Shown: positions 33,011 through 42,088, counted from the stretch's first letter. The stretch is 64,000 bases of DNA from Burkholderiales bacterium RIFCSPHIGHO2_01_FULL_63_240 (GCA_001770725.1 MERU01000006.1:1-64000), one strand, 5' to 3'. Notes: generated by a model from the sequence alone, not told the origin. Made by a program: numbers and translations.

Positions 33011-34170
33011 GTGGCGCTCCACAGCACGTTGCGAAGCGGCACCACCGTGTCATAGACCTTGTAGCGGTAGTGCTGCCACTCGGTGTCGGTGTCGCTGCTG
33101 CGCGGAATGGTCAGCGTCAGGCACTGGCGGCTGTCGCTGTCGGGGCAGTCTTCGCTGCCGCTGACCGTGGTGGCCGTGCCGACGTCCCAGACCGGGTCGG
33201 TGGCGGTCACGACGCCCTCGCCATCGGCGTTGTTGCGTTCGCGCTGTTCGCTGCGGGCCACCAGTGCGATGCGCACCGTCAGCACGCGCGACCAGCCATC
33301 GGCCGTGGTGGGTGTGTTGCTGTCGTACACGTCGACAATGCCGTCGCGTGTGGCGCTGGTGTCGCGGCCGTACAGAACACGCAGGGTCACGATGCCGCTG
33401 GCCAAGGTTTGCTCGGTGCCCCAAGTGCCGTCGGTTTGCAGCTCCCGCATGACCAGGTTGTTGTCGCTGACTCGGTATTCGCGCAGCACGATGCGCCCCA
33501 GGTTGACCAGGTAGGCGCTGTCGCCGACGTAGCCGCTGCTGGGCGTGACGCCAGCGCTGACGTCCTGGTTCCAGCTGGCGGTGCCCGCTGCGTGCGGCAC
33601 CGAGGTGCTGCTCAGGGGATTGGTGCCGGCCGTGGACTTGACCTGATAGACCGAGCACCAGGCCGAGTTGCTCCAGGCAGCCGGCACGGCCATGATGACG
33701 TCGCCCTCGCCGATGCCCACGGTGGACGTCACGCTGAATGCCGTCGCGCTGCTGCCATGGTCCGCCTTGATGAGCATGGGCACCGAGAAGCTGGCGCGCC
33801 CCGCGCTGAGCAAACGCAGGGTGGGATTGCCGCTGGCGTCAGTGGTGATGGTGACAGGTGCCAGCGTCAGGTTCAGCATGCTGGCGCTGCCGTGCTTGGC
33901 CCGGATCGGGCAACCGAGGGCGGCGGTGTGGCTGATGAGGCCATAACCCGCCATCTGCAGGTCACGCGAGAGGCTGTACAGGCCGACCGAGCCGTTGACC
34001 TGGGCATCGCTGCCCTGAATGGTGGTGCGGCGGTTGCCCTCAGAGACGGTGATCACCTGAGCGATGATGAGCGTGGTGATCAGGCCCAGGACCATGGCGA
34101 CCATCAGCTCCACCAGGGTGAAGCCGTGCTGTCCTTGTGTCGAGCGCAGCGATGGGTGGTGTGATGTCAT
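33007..34170 (-). CDS. pilW: Type IV pilus minor pilin PilW
   Basis: 387 residues. The prepilin signal QHG-FTLVELMVAMVLGLITTL shows cleavage after Gly and the conserved Glu5 of the mature helix. The remainder is a large beta-rich domain with four Cys in two pairs (ALGCP / AWCSVY and EDCPDSDSRQC). It matches PilW, a large minor pilin of the tip-priming complex. The start lies 3 nt after the pilV stop; pilX overlaps its end. Confidence 0.93.
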   Translation of the reverse strand: MTSHHPSLRSTQGQHGFTLVELMVAMVLGLITTLIIAQVITVSEGNRRTTIQGSDAQVNGSVGLYSLSRDLQMAGYGLISHTAALGCPIRAKHGSASMLNLTLAPVTITTDASGNPTLRLLSAGRASFSVPMLIKADHGSSATAFSVTSTVGIGEGDVIMAVPAAWSNSAWCSVYQVKSTAGTNPLSSTSVPHAAGTASWNQDVSAGVTPSSGYVGDSAYLVNLGRIVLREYRVSDNNLVMRELQTDGTWGTEQTLASGIVTLRVLYGRDTSATRDGIVDVYDSNTPTTADGWSRVLTVRIALVARSEQRERNNADGEGVVTATDPVWDVGTATTVSGSEDCPDSDSRQCLTLTIPRSSDTDTEWQHYRYKVYDTVVPLRNVLWSAT

Positions 34171-34173
34171 GGC

Positions 34174-34599
34174 TCAGCCTGCGTCGCTCAAGCGTGTGCG
34201 GGTGGAGAAGCTTCGCGAGCCTGCGCCGCCGTGCTCCCAGTTCACGGTCACGGTCACCATCTGGGTGGCCGCATCGATGACGATGGAGCCGCTGCCGTTG
34301 GGCAGCGTGGAGCCCACCTTTTCCAGCCAGTCGTTGCAGCGCGCGTGGCTGGCGCAGGTCAGGCCGTTGTAGTTGGACCGGTTGGCCATGTCGCTCCACA
34401 TCAGGCCCACGGCCTCGTTGGCCAGGTAGCTGGCGTCGGCACGGTACTTGGATTCGGACTGGGCTTCGGTCATGCGGGCCTGCAGGCCCACCAGAGCCAG
34501 CACGCCGACGCTGAAGATCAGGATCGACACCAGCACCTCCAGCAGCAGGGCGCCGCGCTGGGTGCGACGTGGCTCAGTTGCTCGGCGGTGTCTGCACAT
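34174..34599 (-). CDS. pilV: Type IV pilus minor pilin PilV
   Basis: 141 residues. The prepilin signal is QRG-ALLLEVLVSILIFSVGVLALVG, with Glu5 and the Ala-Leu-Leu-Leu opening typical of PilV. Two Cys (LTCASHARCND) probably form a disulfide loop. Its start overlaps the fimT stop by 26 nt, and its stop lies 3 nt before pilW, so translation of the operon is tightly packed. It is a component of the minor-pilin priming complex. Confidence 0.9.
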   Translation of the reverse strand: MCRHRRATEPRRTQRGALLLEVLVSILIFSVGVLALVGLQARMTEAQSESKYRADASYLANEAVGLMWSDMANRSNYNGLTCASHARCNDWLEKVGSTLPNGSGSIVIDAATQMVTVTVNWEHGGAGSRSFSTRTRLSDAG

Positions 34600-35287
34600 C
34601 CTGGCTCTCCGTTTGAGGGGTGCTGATGGGGGTGCCTGTGCCTGTGCCCGCTGCGGGGACAGATGCGTCCGACGCACTGCTCGGGCAGCGACGCGGGTCG
34701 GTGCTGTCGGTGATCTGGGTGTCGCACATGCGGACCATGCCTGCGGGGCTGATGTCCACGCGCAGCGGGCGGTCGGCATCCTGGCTGGTGGCGTAGGCGA
34801 CGTTGATGCGCACGAGGCTGCCGCTGGCGCGCCCAAAGGCGTCGAAGGTGACGCTGCTGGCCGCGGTGGTGCCGTCCGACGCCAGACCGTTGACGCTGAC
34901 GCCGCTGGCGCCATCGGCTCCCACGTGGGTGCGCACGATCAGCGGGTTGCTGCCATCGGTGCTGGTCACGGCGGGCGCGGCGTCGCACTCTCCGGCGGGG
35001 TTGCGCACGCTGACGACCCAGGAAGTGCCGCTGGAGGACACGACGCAGGTGTCATCCAGCGCATTGGCGTTGTCGCCGGACACCATGTAGAAGGTGATGG
35101 CCTGGTTGCGCCGCACCGCTTCATTGCGCGCTTGCTGCAAGCCCGACTGCAGGGCTTCGGCCTGGTTGCGCAGTTTGGCGTTGCGCATCCAGTCGCTCAT
35201 CATTGGCATGGCGCTCATCAGCATCATGCCGACCACGACCAGCACGACGGCGATCTCGATGATGGAAAACCCGGTTTGTTTCTTCAT
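34574..35287 (-). CDS. fimT: GspH/FimT family pseudopilin
   Basis: 237 residues. The leader is very short (MKKQTG) and cleavage before FSIIEIAVVLVVVGMML is typical of FimT/GspH. The beta domain is followed by a Thr/Pro/Ser-rich tail of about 35 residues (GTGTGTPISTPQTESQD) that looks disordered. The start at 35287 is preceded by AAGG at proper distance; ATG at 35305 would lengthen the leader. FimT can bind DNA for uptake in some bacteria; that is not shown here. Confidence 0.85.
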   Translation of the reverse strand: MKKQTGFSIIEIAVVLVVVGMMLMSAMPMMSDWMRNAKLRNQAEALQSGLQQARNEAVRRNQAITFYMVSGDNANALDDTCVVSSSGTSWVVSVRNPAGECDAAPAVTSTDGSNPLIVRTHVGADGASGVSVNGLASDGTTAASSVTFDAFGRASGSLVRINVAYATSQDADRPLRVDISPAGMVRMCDTQITDSTDPRRCPSSASDASVPAAGTGTGTPISTPQTESQDVQTPPSN

Positions 35288-35312
35288 GGTGGACCTTGCC
35301 GTCATCGTGGGT

Positions 35313-35783
35313 TCACTGGCAATCGGAGGCGTTCTTGAGCGCCCAGCAACTGGACGTCACCGTCGCGCCGGCGAATTCGGTGGTGCCCTTGGCGCCGCTG
35401 TCGGTCAGCGTGTAGGTGTAGCCGGCGGCAATCGTGCTCGTGCGACCGGTGGCAGTCAGGGTGTAGTTCTGCCCGCTGTTGCTGGTGGTGCAGCTGATCT
35501 CGAAGTACTTGTCACCGGCCAGATCCAGGACGTTGTCTGCAGCGCCGCGGCAGGTGGTCGCGGCGGCGGGGCCGTAGCGGCGGTTGTCCTGGTAGAACTG
35601 CTCCAGCCGGATGCGCTGGTCGGCCAGGGTGGTGAACGCTTCCTGCATCGCGCCGCGGCGGATGTAGTCGTTGTACGCCGGCATCGCCACCGAGGCCAGG
35701 ATGGCGACGATGGCCACCACGATCATCACCTCAATGAGCGTGAAGCCGGTGGCGCGAGCGCGTGTGTGAATCGGTGTGGACAT
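35313..35783 (-). CDS. pilE: Type IV pilin (PilE family), first gene of the minor-pilin operon
   Basis: 156 residues. The leader MSTPIHTRARATG is followed by FTLIEVMIVVAIVAILASVAMPAY, the classic pilin helix with Glu5. A C-terminal disulfide is indicated by SSCWALKNASDC, and another Cys pair lies at TTCRG / ISCTT. Size and pattern fit PilE, a minor pilin found at the head of fimT-pilV-pilW-pilX-pilY1 operons; the major pilin gene is usually elsewhere. AAGGGG lies 8 nt before the ATG. A strong palindrome lies 77 nt upstream. Confidence 0.92.
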   Translation of the reverse strand: MSTPIHTRARATGFTLIEVMIVVAIVAILASVAMPAYNDYIRRGAMQEAFTTLADQRIRLEQFYQDNRRYGPAAATTCRGAADNVLDLAGDKYFEISCTTSNSGQNYTLTATGRTSTIAAGYTYTLTDSGAKGTTEFAGATVTSSCWALKNASDCQ

Positions 35784-35859
35784 GCCAGAAACCCCTTGGT
35801 GTGGATCCATGATGTCCACATCGGGAAATTCTGGTCAGGCGTGTAGTGCAGCGAGCGCT

Positions 35860-35889
35860 GGAACAGCGTGACAAAGCACACGCTGTTCC
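35860..35889 (-). promoter_or_regulatory. 11-bp perfect inverted repeat upstream of pilE
   Basis: GGAACAGCGTG, 8-nt spacer, CACGCTGTTCC. It lies between the sulfurtransferase stop and pilE, 77 nt from the pilE start, on the operon's promoter side. No T-tract follows on the minus strand, which argues against a terminator. It has the symmetry of a site for a dimeric regulator. No recognisable sigma-54 promoter is near it. Confidence 0.55.
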
Positions 35890-35950
35890 TTCGGGTAACG
35901 TCTTGTTGCAGGATGGCCTTGACCGGTTGCGCCGGGGGCCTTGCCGTTCA

Positions 35951-36817
35951 TCAGCTCGCGCCGACCGCTCGGGGATGGGCCGGGTCGGCGCACCATTCGC
36001 TCCAGGAGCCGGCGTACAGGCGCCCCATCGGCAGGCCGGCGTGGGCCAGGGCGAGCAGGTTGTGGCAGGCGGTCACGCCCGAGCCGCACTGGTGCACGAG
36101 CTGGGCAAGGTCCTGCCCAGGGAGGGTGGCCTCGAACTCGGCGAGCAGCTGGTCGGCCGGCTTGAAGCGCCCGTCCTGCAGGTTGAGCTGGAAGAAGCGG
36201 TTGGCCGCGCCAGGGATGTGGCCGCCCACCGGGTCGAGGGTTTCGTTCTCGCCGCGGAACCGGTCGGGTGCGCGGGCGTCGAGCAGTTGCACCGCTGGCG
36301 CGCGGCCTTGCAGGCTGGCGAGCACCTCGTCTGCGCGCAGCACCCAGCCGGGTTGCGGCGCCACGCTGGCCTGGGTGGGGGGGCGTTCGGGCGCGCGGAG
36401 GTCCACCGCGCCGCCTGCCGCCAGCCACGCCGACCAGCCGCCATCGAGCACCTGCACCCGAGCGTGGCCCGCCCAGCGCAGCAGCCACCAGGCTCGCGCG
36501 GCGAACATGCCGCCTGCGTCGTCGTACGCCACCACGCGGGTGGCGGGGGTCAGGCCCCAGCGGCCGAGGGTCTCGGCCAGGGCATGCGGCGAGGGCAGGG
36601 GGTGGCGGCCGTTGGTGCCGGTTTTCGGCCCCGACAGGTCCCGCTCCAGGTGGGCATGCGCCGCGCCCGGGATGTGCCCGGCGCGCCAGGCCGCTTCACC
36701 CGCGTCGGGTTGCATCAGGTTGAAGCGGGCGTCGAGCATGAGCACGTCCTCGTCGCCCGCGGCCAGCAGCGTCAGCAGGCCGGGCGCGTCGATCAGCGGG
36801 GGCAGGGCGGCGCTCAT
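35951..36817 (-). CDS. sseA: Sulfurtransferase with two rhodanese domains (3-mercaptopyruvate type)
   Basis: 288 residues, two rhodanese domains: an inactive N-terminal one (VLMLDARFNLM ... GHIPGAAHAHLERDLSG) and an active C-terminal one with Cys244 in the loop CGSGVTA. The loop sequence is that of 3-mercaptopyruvate sulfurtransferases rather than thiosulfate rhodaneses (CRKGVT). It transfers sulfur to cyanide or thiols in the cytosol. It starts 7 nt after the thioredoxin-like gene and is probably translated from the same mRNA. Confidence 0.9.
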   Translation of the reverse strand: MSAALPPLIDAPGLLTLLAAGDEDVLMLDARFNLMQPDAGEAAWRAGHIPGAAHAHLERDLSGPKTGTNGRHPLPSPHALAETLGRWGLTPATRVVAYDDAGGMFAARAWWLLRWAGHARVQVLDGGWSAWLAAGGAVDLRAPERPPTQASVAPQPGWVLRADEVLASLQGRAPAVQLLDARAPDRFRGENETLDPVGGHIPGAANRFFQLNLQDGRFKPADQLLAEFEATLPGQDLAQLVHQCGSGVTACHNLLALAHAGLPMGRLYAGSWSEWCADPAHPRAVGAS

Positions 36818-36824
36818 GGTCGGC

Positions 36825-37823
36825 TCAGAACAGCGCCATGCTCAGCTTGCGACGGTAGGCGTCGATGACCGGGTCGCCCTGGGGCACCTCGGCCTTGCCT
36901 GCGATTTCCAGCTTGGGCTTGCCGTCGGCCGCGCCGGGGGCACCCGGGCCACCCGGGCCTCGCCCGGCGACGGGCTTGGGCGCCGGCTTGCTCATCGTCT
37001 CCAGGATGGCGATGTAGAGCTTGCGCGGGGCCTCTTCGCCCCAGGCCTTGTCGCGCATGATGATCTCCAGCAGCTCGTCCATGGCCTCGGTGTTGCGGCC
37101 CATGGCCAGGTGCAGGCTGGCGAGCTCGAAGCGGGCCGCGAAATCGCGCTTGTTGGCGGCGAGGGCTTCCTGCAGCGTGCTGAGCGGGCGGCCCTCCGCG
37201 CGCACGGCGATGACGGCGTCGAGCACCCGCACGAAGGCGGCCGGGCGGGCTTCGATGACGGGGCCGGTGGTGCGCGGGCGCAGCGGCTCGGCCACCAGGC
37301 TGGCGTGCTGCAGGGCGCTGTCCGAGCCTTCGGCCAGCATCAGGGCGATCAGGTCGTAGCGGGCCTCGTCGTTGTTCGGGTCCTTCTCGAGCGCGTCGAG
37401 CAGCATGTCGACGGCGCCACCGGTCTGGCCTTCGGCGGCCAGCCCCTCGGCCTGGGCCACCTCGGCTTCGGCCTCCAGCGCGCCTTCAGAGGGCACGTGC
37501 TTGTCCAGGAAGCCGCGGATCTGCTCGGCCGGCAGGGCGCCCACGAAGCCGTCGACGGGCTGGCCGCCCACGAACATCACGCAAAACGGGATGGAGCGCA
37601 CGCCGAACATCTGCGAGAGCTGGCCGGAGATCTCCGGGAACTCGTCGGCGTTGACCTTGGCCAGGGTGAAGCGGCCGCCGTACTCGACCTCGAGGCTTTC
37701 CAGGACGGGGCCGAGCTGCTTGCACGGGCCGCACCAGGGCGCCCAGATGTCCAGCAGGACGGGCTGCCGCGTGGAGGCGGCGATCAGGTCGGCTTCGAAG
37801 TTCTCGTAGGTGATGTCGATCAT
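36825..37823 (-). CDS. cnoX: CnoX-like thioredoxin with TPR-type C-terminal domain
   Basis: 332 residues. The N-terminal thioredoxin domain has a complete WCGPC active site (C31, C34), unlike E. coli CnoX (YbbN), which lacks it. The C-terminal ~200 residues form helical TPR-like repeats (AVDMLLDALEKDPNNDEARYDL, shown in part). Proteins of this architecture protect substrates from aggregation and mixed disulfides and can hand them to GroEL or DnaK. A Gly/Pro-rich linker (GRGPGGPGAPGAADG) lies near residue 290. First gene of a two-gene operon with the sulfurtransferase. Confidence 0.88.
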   Translation of the reverse strand: MIDITYENFEADLIAASTRQPVLLDIWAPWCGPCKQLGPVLESLEVEYGGRFTLAKVNADEFPEISGQLSQMFGVRSIPFCVMFVGGQPVDGFVGALPAEQIRGFLDKHVPSEGALEAEAEVAQAEGLAAEGQTGGAVDMLLDALEKDPNNDEARYDLIALMLAEGSDSALQHASLVAEPLRPRTTGPVIEARPAAFVRVLDAVIAVRAEGRPLSTLQEALAANKRDFAARFELASLHLAMGRNTEAMDELLEIIMRDKAWGEEAPRKLYIAILETMSKPAPKPVAGRGPGGPGAPGAADGKPKLEIAGKAEVPQGDPVIDAYRRKLSMALF

Positions 37824-37899
37824 GGTGCGATCACGGTGTGAAGATCACGGGGTGAAATGGGACGGGCCGGACAAGAGGCGCCAGGCCCGGGCCCTGGCC

Positions 37900-37905
37900 T
37901 AAAAT
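37900..37905 (+). promoter_or_regulatory. -10-like element for the purE-purK-tsaC operon
   Basis: TAAAAT lies 28 nt before the purE GTG, in the 110-nt gap divergent from cnoX. No good -35 is seen at normal spacing. A TTG in the same frame as purE lies 7 nt downstream but lacks a ribosome site. Confidence 0.4.
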
Positions 37906-37933
37906 CCGCCCTTTGACGAGACAGGAGCCCGCG

Positions 37934-38476
37934 GTGAGCACATCCCCCCAGACCCAGAACCCTTCCAGCCATGCCGCCATCCAGGTGGGCGTGGTGATGG
38001 GCTCCAGCAGCGACTGGGACGTGATGCGCCACGCCGCCGACATTCTCACCGAGTTCGGCATCGCCTTCGAGGCCCAGGTCGTTTCGGCCCACCGCATGCC
38101 CGATGACATGTTCCGCTACGCCGAAGCCGCCGCCGAGCGCGGCCTGGTGGCCATCATCGCCGGCGCGGGTGGCGCGGCCCACCTGCCAGGCATGCTGGCG
38201 GCCAAGACCACGGTGCCGGTGCTGGGCGTGCCGGTGCCTTCGCGCCACCTCCAGGGCGTCGACTCGCTGCATTCCATCGTGCAGATGCCCAAGGGCATCC
38301 CGGTGGCGACATTTGCCATCGGCACGGCCGGCGCGGGCAACGCGGCGCTGTTCGCCGTGGCGATGCTGGCCCACGGCAACCCTGCCCTGCGCGCCAAGCT
38401 CGATGCTTTCCGTGCCCGCCAGACCGAGGTCGCCCGCAACATGACGGCCGACCTGACGATGGAGCCCAAAGCATGA
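37934..38476 (+). CDS. purE: 5-(carboxyamino)imidazole ribonucleotide mutase
   Basis: 180 residues. Converts N5-CAIR to CAIR in purine synthesis. The active-site segment [12 protein letters not shown], the [11 protein letters not shown] motif with the catalytic His, and the [11 protein letters not shown] loop are present. The GTG start at 37934 is preceded by AGGAG; the N-terminal 20 residues before the first strand are Ser/Gln-rich and may be disordered. Its last 4 nt overlap the purK start (ATGA), so the two enzymes of the same step are translationally coupled. Confidence 0.95.
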   Translation: MSTSPQTQNPSSHAAIQVGVVMGSSSDWDVMRHAADILTEFGIAFEAQVVSAHRMPDDMFRYAEAAAERGLVAIIAGAGGAAHLPGMLAAKTTVPVLGVPVPSRHLQGVDSLHSIVQMPKGIPVATFAIGTAGAGNAALFAVAMLAHGNPALRAKLDAFRARQTEVARNMTADLTMEPKA

Positions 38477-39657
38477 GCGCAGCCAAGGACGTGATCCTGC
38501 CCGGCGCCACCCTGGGCGTGATGGGCGGCGGCCAGCTCGGCCGCATGTTCGTGCACGCCGCGCAGAGCATGGGCTACCGCACCGCCGTGCTCGACGCCGA
38601 CGCCGCCAGCCCGGCGGGCCTGGTCTCGCACGAGCACATCCGCACGCCATACCTCGATGAGTCCGGCCTGGCCGACCTGGCGCACCTGTCCGCCGCCATC
38701 ACCACTGAGTTCGAGAACGTGCCCGCCGCCGCGCTGGGCAAGCTGGCCGAAACGCGCCCCGTAGCGCCGTCTGGCGCGGCCGTGGCCGTCTGCCAGGACC
38801 GCGCCCGCGAGAAGGCCCATTTCGTCGGCTGCGGCGTGGCCTGTGCCCCGCACGCCATCATCGAGACACCCGCGCAGCTCGCCGCGGTGTCCGACGACCT
38901 GCTGCCTGGCATCCTCAAGACGTCCAGCATGGGCTATGACGGCAAGGGCCAGGTCCGCGTCAAGACCCGCGAAGAGCTCAACGCCGCCTGGGGCCAGCTG
39001 CAACAAGTGCCCTGCGTGCTCGAGAAGATGCTGCCCCTGGCCTACGAGGTCAGCGTCATCGTGGCGCGTGGCCGCGACGGCCAGATCGTGCACTTCCCGC
39101 TGCAGCAGAACCTGCACAGGGACGGCATCCTGGCCGTCACCCAGGTGCCGGCGCCCAACGTGACCGAAGCCGTGTCGCAGCAGGCTTATGAGTCCGCCCA
39201 CCAGATCGCCGCTTCGCTGAACTACGTCGGCGTGCTGTGCATCGAGTTCTTCGTGCTGGCCGATGGCCGCATCGTCGCCAACGAGATGGCCCCGCGTCCG
39301 CACAACAGCGGTCACCACACCATCGACGCCTGCGATGTGTCGCAGTTCGAGCTGCAGGTGCGGGCCATGACCGGCCTGCCCCTGGTCGAGCCGGTGCTGC
39401 ACAGCCCCTGCTTCATGCTCAACCTGCTGGGTGACCTGTGGTTCCCGGTGCGCCACGGCGAGCGCGTGAAGGTGCAGCAAGAGCCCGACTGGGCCGCGGT
39501 GCTGGCGCTGTCTGGCACCCACCTGCACCTCTACGGCAAGACCGATGCGCGCGTGGGCCGCAAGATGGGGCACCTCACCATCACCGGCACCACGCCCGAG
39601 GCCGCCCGCGCCACGGCGCTCAAGGCCGCCGAAATCCTCGGCATCGAGCCCTTCTGA
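38473..39657 (+). CDS. purK: 5-(carboxyamino)imidazole ribonucleotide synthase
   Basis: 394 residues, ATP-grasp enzyme. Carboxylates AIR with bicarbonate and ATP to N5-CAIR, the substrate of PurE. The N-terminal [12 protein letters not shown], the [10 protein letters not shown] segment, the [12 protein letters not shown] glycine-rich grasp loop and [13 protein letters not shown] are all visible. It overlaps purE by ATGA and is followed 24 nt later by tsaC. Confidence 0.96.
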   Translation: MSAAKDVILPGATLGVMGGGQLGRMFVHAAQSMGYRTAVLDADAASPAGLVSHEHIRTPYLDESGLADLAHLSAAITTEFENVPAAALGKLAETRPVAPSGAAVAVCQDRAREKAHFVGCGVACAPHAIIETPAQLAAVSDDLLPGILKTSSMGYDGKGQVRVKTREELNAAWGQLQQVPCVLEKMLPLAYEVSVIVARGRDGQIVHFPLQQNLHRDGILAVTQVPAPNVTEAVSQQAYESAHQIAASLNYVGVLCIEFFVLADGRIVANEMAPRPHNSGHHTIDACDVSQFELQVRAMTGLPLVEPVLHSPCFMLNLLGDLWFPVRHGERVKVQQEPDWAAVLALSGTHLHLYGKTDARVGRKMGHLTITGTTPEAARATALKAAEILGIEPF

Positions 39658-39681
39658 CCCGCTGATCCGACCCACTTCACC

Positions 39682-40752
39682 ATGCGCCTGCTCGACCCCG
39701 CCCACCAAGCCGATGCCATCGAGCTGGCCGCGCAACGCCTGGCCGAAGGCGGCCTCGTGGCCTTGCCCACCGAAACCGTTTACGGCCTGGGGGCCCGCGC
39801 CGACCGAGACGAGGCCGTGGCCCGCATCTTCGCGGCCAAGGGCCGGCCGGCCGATCACCCGCTGATCGTGCACGTGCCCAACCAGGCGGCGGCGCTGTAC
39901 TTCGTCACCACCTTCCCGCCGGTCGCCCAGCGCCTGGTCGAGGCCTTCTGGCCCGGGCCGCTGACGGTCATCGTGCCGCGCCACCCCGACATGGCTCGCG
40001 CCGCCGCCGGTGGGCAGGACACCATCGGCCTGCGCTGCCCCGATCACCCGGTGGCCCGCCAGCTGCTCGAAGCCTGCGCACAGAAAGACATCCTGGGCAT
40101 CGCCGCGCCGAGCGCCAACCGCTTCGGGCGCATCAGCCCCACGCGCGCCAGCCACGTGGTCGACGAGTTCCGCGATCAAGGCGAGGGCCTGGACGAAGTC
40201 TGGGTGCTCGATGGCGGCGCCTGCGAGGTCGGCATCGAGTCCACCATCGTCGACTGCTCGCGCGACCAGCCCGTGCTGCTGCGCCCTGGCCGCCTGACGC
40301 TGGCCGAACTCGAAGCCGCCGCTGGCGAGCCGCTGCTGTGGTCCAAGCCCGAAGCCCCCGACCCCGAAGCCCCGCGGGCATCGGGCACGCTGCTGTCGCA
40401 CTACGCGCCGCGCGCCAAGGTCGTGCTCATGAGCGACGACCAGATCGACCGCAGCCTCGACGTCATCGAGCCCGAGATCACCGCCGCCCTGCTGCGCGAG
40501 CGCCACCCTGCCGCGCACACGCCGCCGCGCGTGGCCGTGTACTCGCGCAGCCTGTGGGCGCGCCGCGCGCCGCACAAGGGCGTGCTGCACCGTTCGATGC
40601 CGGGCGATGCCGCCACCGCCGCGCACGACCTGTTCGCCGACCTGCGCGAGATCGACTCGGCCGGGGTCGAGCAGATCTGGGTCGAGGTCCCGCCGGCAGA
40701 CGCCGCCTGGGACGGGGTGCGCGACCGCCTCACCCGAGCGGCCGCCGCCTGA
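39682..40752 (+). CDS. tsaC: L-threonylcarbamoyladenylate synthase (Sua5, two-domain form)
   Basis: 356 residues, the long Sua5 form with a YrdC domain (about 10-215) plus a C-terminal Sua5 domain. Makes threonylcarbamoyl-AMP from threonine, bicarbonate and ATP for the t6A base of tRNAs. LPTETVYGLGARA, KGRPADHPLIVHV, GLRCPDHPVA and APSANRFGRISPT are clear. ARRAPHKGVLHRSMPG and the closing WDGVRDRLTRA are in the second domain. The next enzyme of the t6A route, tsaB, is also in this window at 44062. Confidence 0.93.
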   Translation: MRLLDPAHQADAIELAAQRLAEGGLVALPTETVYGLGARADRDEAVARIFAAKGRPADHPLIVHVPNQAAALYFVTTFPPVAQRLVEAFWPGPLTVIVPRHPDMARAAAGGQDTIGLRCPDHPVARQLLEACAQKDILGIAAPSANRFGRISPTRASHVVDEFRDQGEGLDEVWVLDGGACEVGIESTIVDCSRDQPVLLRPGRLTLAELEAAAGEPLLWSKPEAPDPEAPRASGTLLSHYAPRAKVVLMSDDQIDRSLDVIEPEITAALLRERHPAAHTPPRVAVYSRSLWARRAPHKGVLHRSMPGDAATAAHDLFADLREIDSAGVEQIWVEVPPADAAWDGVRDRLTRAAAA

Positions 40753-40835
40753 CCCTTGCCTTCACAAGCCTTCACACGACCGTGGCAGACTGCCGTGTTG
40801 AGTCACCGAATTCCGAGAATCCCTGGAGAGCGTCC

Positions 40836-42077
40836 ATGTCCCGTGTTGCCACCCGCCGCCTGTCACTGAATCCGAGCCCGCGTCTGGCGCGCCGCATGGG
40901 GGCCGTGGCCCTGGCCTGCGCCAGCATCGTGCTGGCCTCCTGCGGCGGTGGCGACCGCAAAAGCTACTTCACGCCGAGCAACATCGTGTCCTTCGGGGAC
41001 GAGAACAGCGCGATCGCCGCCGTCCCCTCGTCCGATATCAACCTGTTGGACAACACACTTCCCATTCCTGGAGCAAGTGTCGGTTTCAAGGGCCTGAGCT
41101 ACACGGCCAAGGCCGTTCGGGTCGATGCAAACTTTGTCTGCAGCTCTGACCCTGCCGCCACGCGGGTTCAGACTTGCGAGGCTGACAATGGCCAGGGAGC
41201 TTCCTTCGTTGCGTCGGGCAGCCCGACCTACCATGTGCTGATTGACAACTTCAACCTGGTGACAAAGTACGAAGCCGGCACGGTCGGGGCGACGGCGTCA
41301 CAGCGCACCACCACGGTCGACTACGCCTGCGACGTGGCGAGTACCTGGGTGCAGATCGTCGCTCAAGCCTATGGCAAGGGTTACACCAGCCAATGCGCGC
41401 AAGACAAGCGCGGGGGCGCGGTCAGCTATGCGGCGCTCGGCGCCAAGACCGCCGACGTGATCAACCAGATCAACGCCAACCGGGGCTCGCTGGGCAGCAA
41501 GACCATCGTGACCATCATGGTCGGCCAGAACGACATCCTCGAGCAGTACCAGCTCATCAAGGCCAGCTCGCAGAGCGAGGCCGGCGCCACCGCCGTGCTG
41601 CAGTCGCGCGCGGCCGACATGGCGGCGGCCATCAAGGGCGTGATCGGCACGGGCGCCAAGGTGATGCTCGCGCTCACGCCCGACCTGGGGCAGACACCGC
41701 TGGCCACGGCTGCCGGCGACAGCACGCTGCTGACCAACCTGGTGCGCGCCTACAACGACCGCCTCTACATCACGGGCCTGGGCAACGTCTCGGGGCGTGA
41801 ACTCGCGGGCATCAATCCCGAGTCGCTGACCAAGCCCGGCACCCGCAGCACCTCGTACCAGTACGTCACGCCGTTGTGTGACGCCGCTGCCGTGCTGCGT
41901 CCCGATGGCACCACGCCCGCCAACGACGACGAAAAGCTGCTGTATTGCACCAGCCAGTACTACACCTCCGGCACAGCCACCAGCACAGCCATCTGGGCGG
42001 ACGCCAAGCGCCCCGCCCCCCTGTTGCACAACCTGATCGGCGTGACGGTGTTCAACCGGGGCCGCGAGCAGTTCTGA
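40836..42077 (+). CDS. SGNH/GDSL-like lipoprotein with altered catalytic block
   Basis: 413 residues. Lipobox LASC with Cys36 indicates an envelope lipoprotein. The SGNH pattern is visible but changed: block I is FGDENS (residues 53-58) where GDSL enzymes have FGDSxS, so the catalytic Ser position is Glu. The block III-like MVGQNDIL is kept. Near the end, WADAKRPAPLLH resembles the DxxHPT block with Arg in the His place. It may be a non-catalytic or altered member of the family. GGAG precedes the ATG. It converges with the SemiSWEET gene. Confidence 0.65.
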   Translation: MSRVATRRLSLNPSPRLARRMGAVALACASIVLASCGGGDRKSYFTPSNIVSFGDENSAIAAVPSSDINLLDNTLPIPGASVGFKGLSYTAKAVRVDANFVCSSDPAATRVQTCEADNGQGASFVASGSPTYHVLIDNFNLVTKYEAGTVGATASQRTTTVDYACDVASTWVQIVAQAYGKGYTSQCAQDKRGGAVSYAALGAKTADVINQINANRGSLGSKTIVTIMVGQNDILEQYQLIKASSQSEAGATAVLQSRAADMAAAIKGVIGTGAKVMLALTPDLGQTPLATAAGDSTLLTNLVRAYNDRLYITGLGNVSGRELAGINPESLTKPGTRSTSYQYVTPLCDAAAVLRPDGTTPANDDEKLLYCTSQYYTSGTATSTAIWADAKRPAPLLHNLIGVTVFNRGREQF

Positions 42078-42088
42078 CCGCCTGAGCT

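Noticed and set aside
35784-35950. Sigma-54 promoter for pilE
   Set aside because: No TGGCAC-N5-TTGC pattern found on the minus strand; the palindrome is the only clear element.
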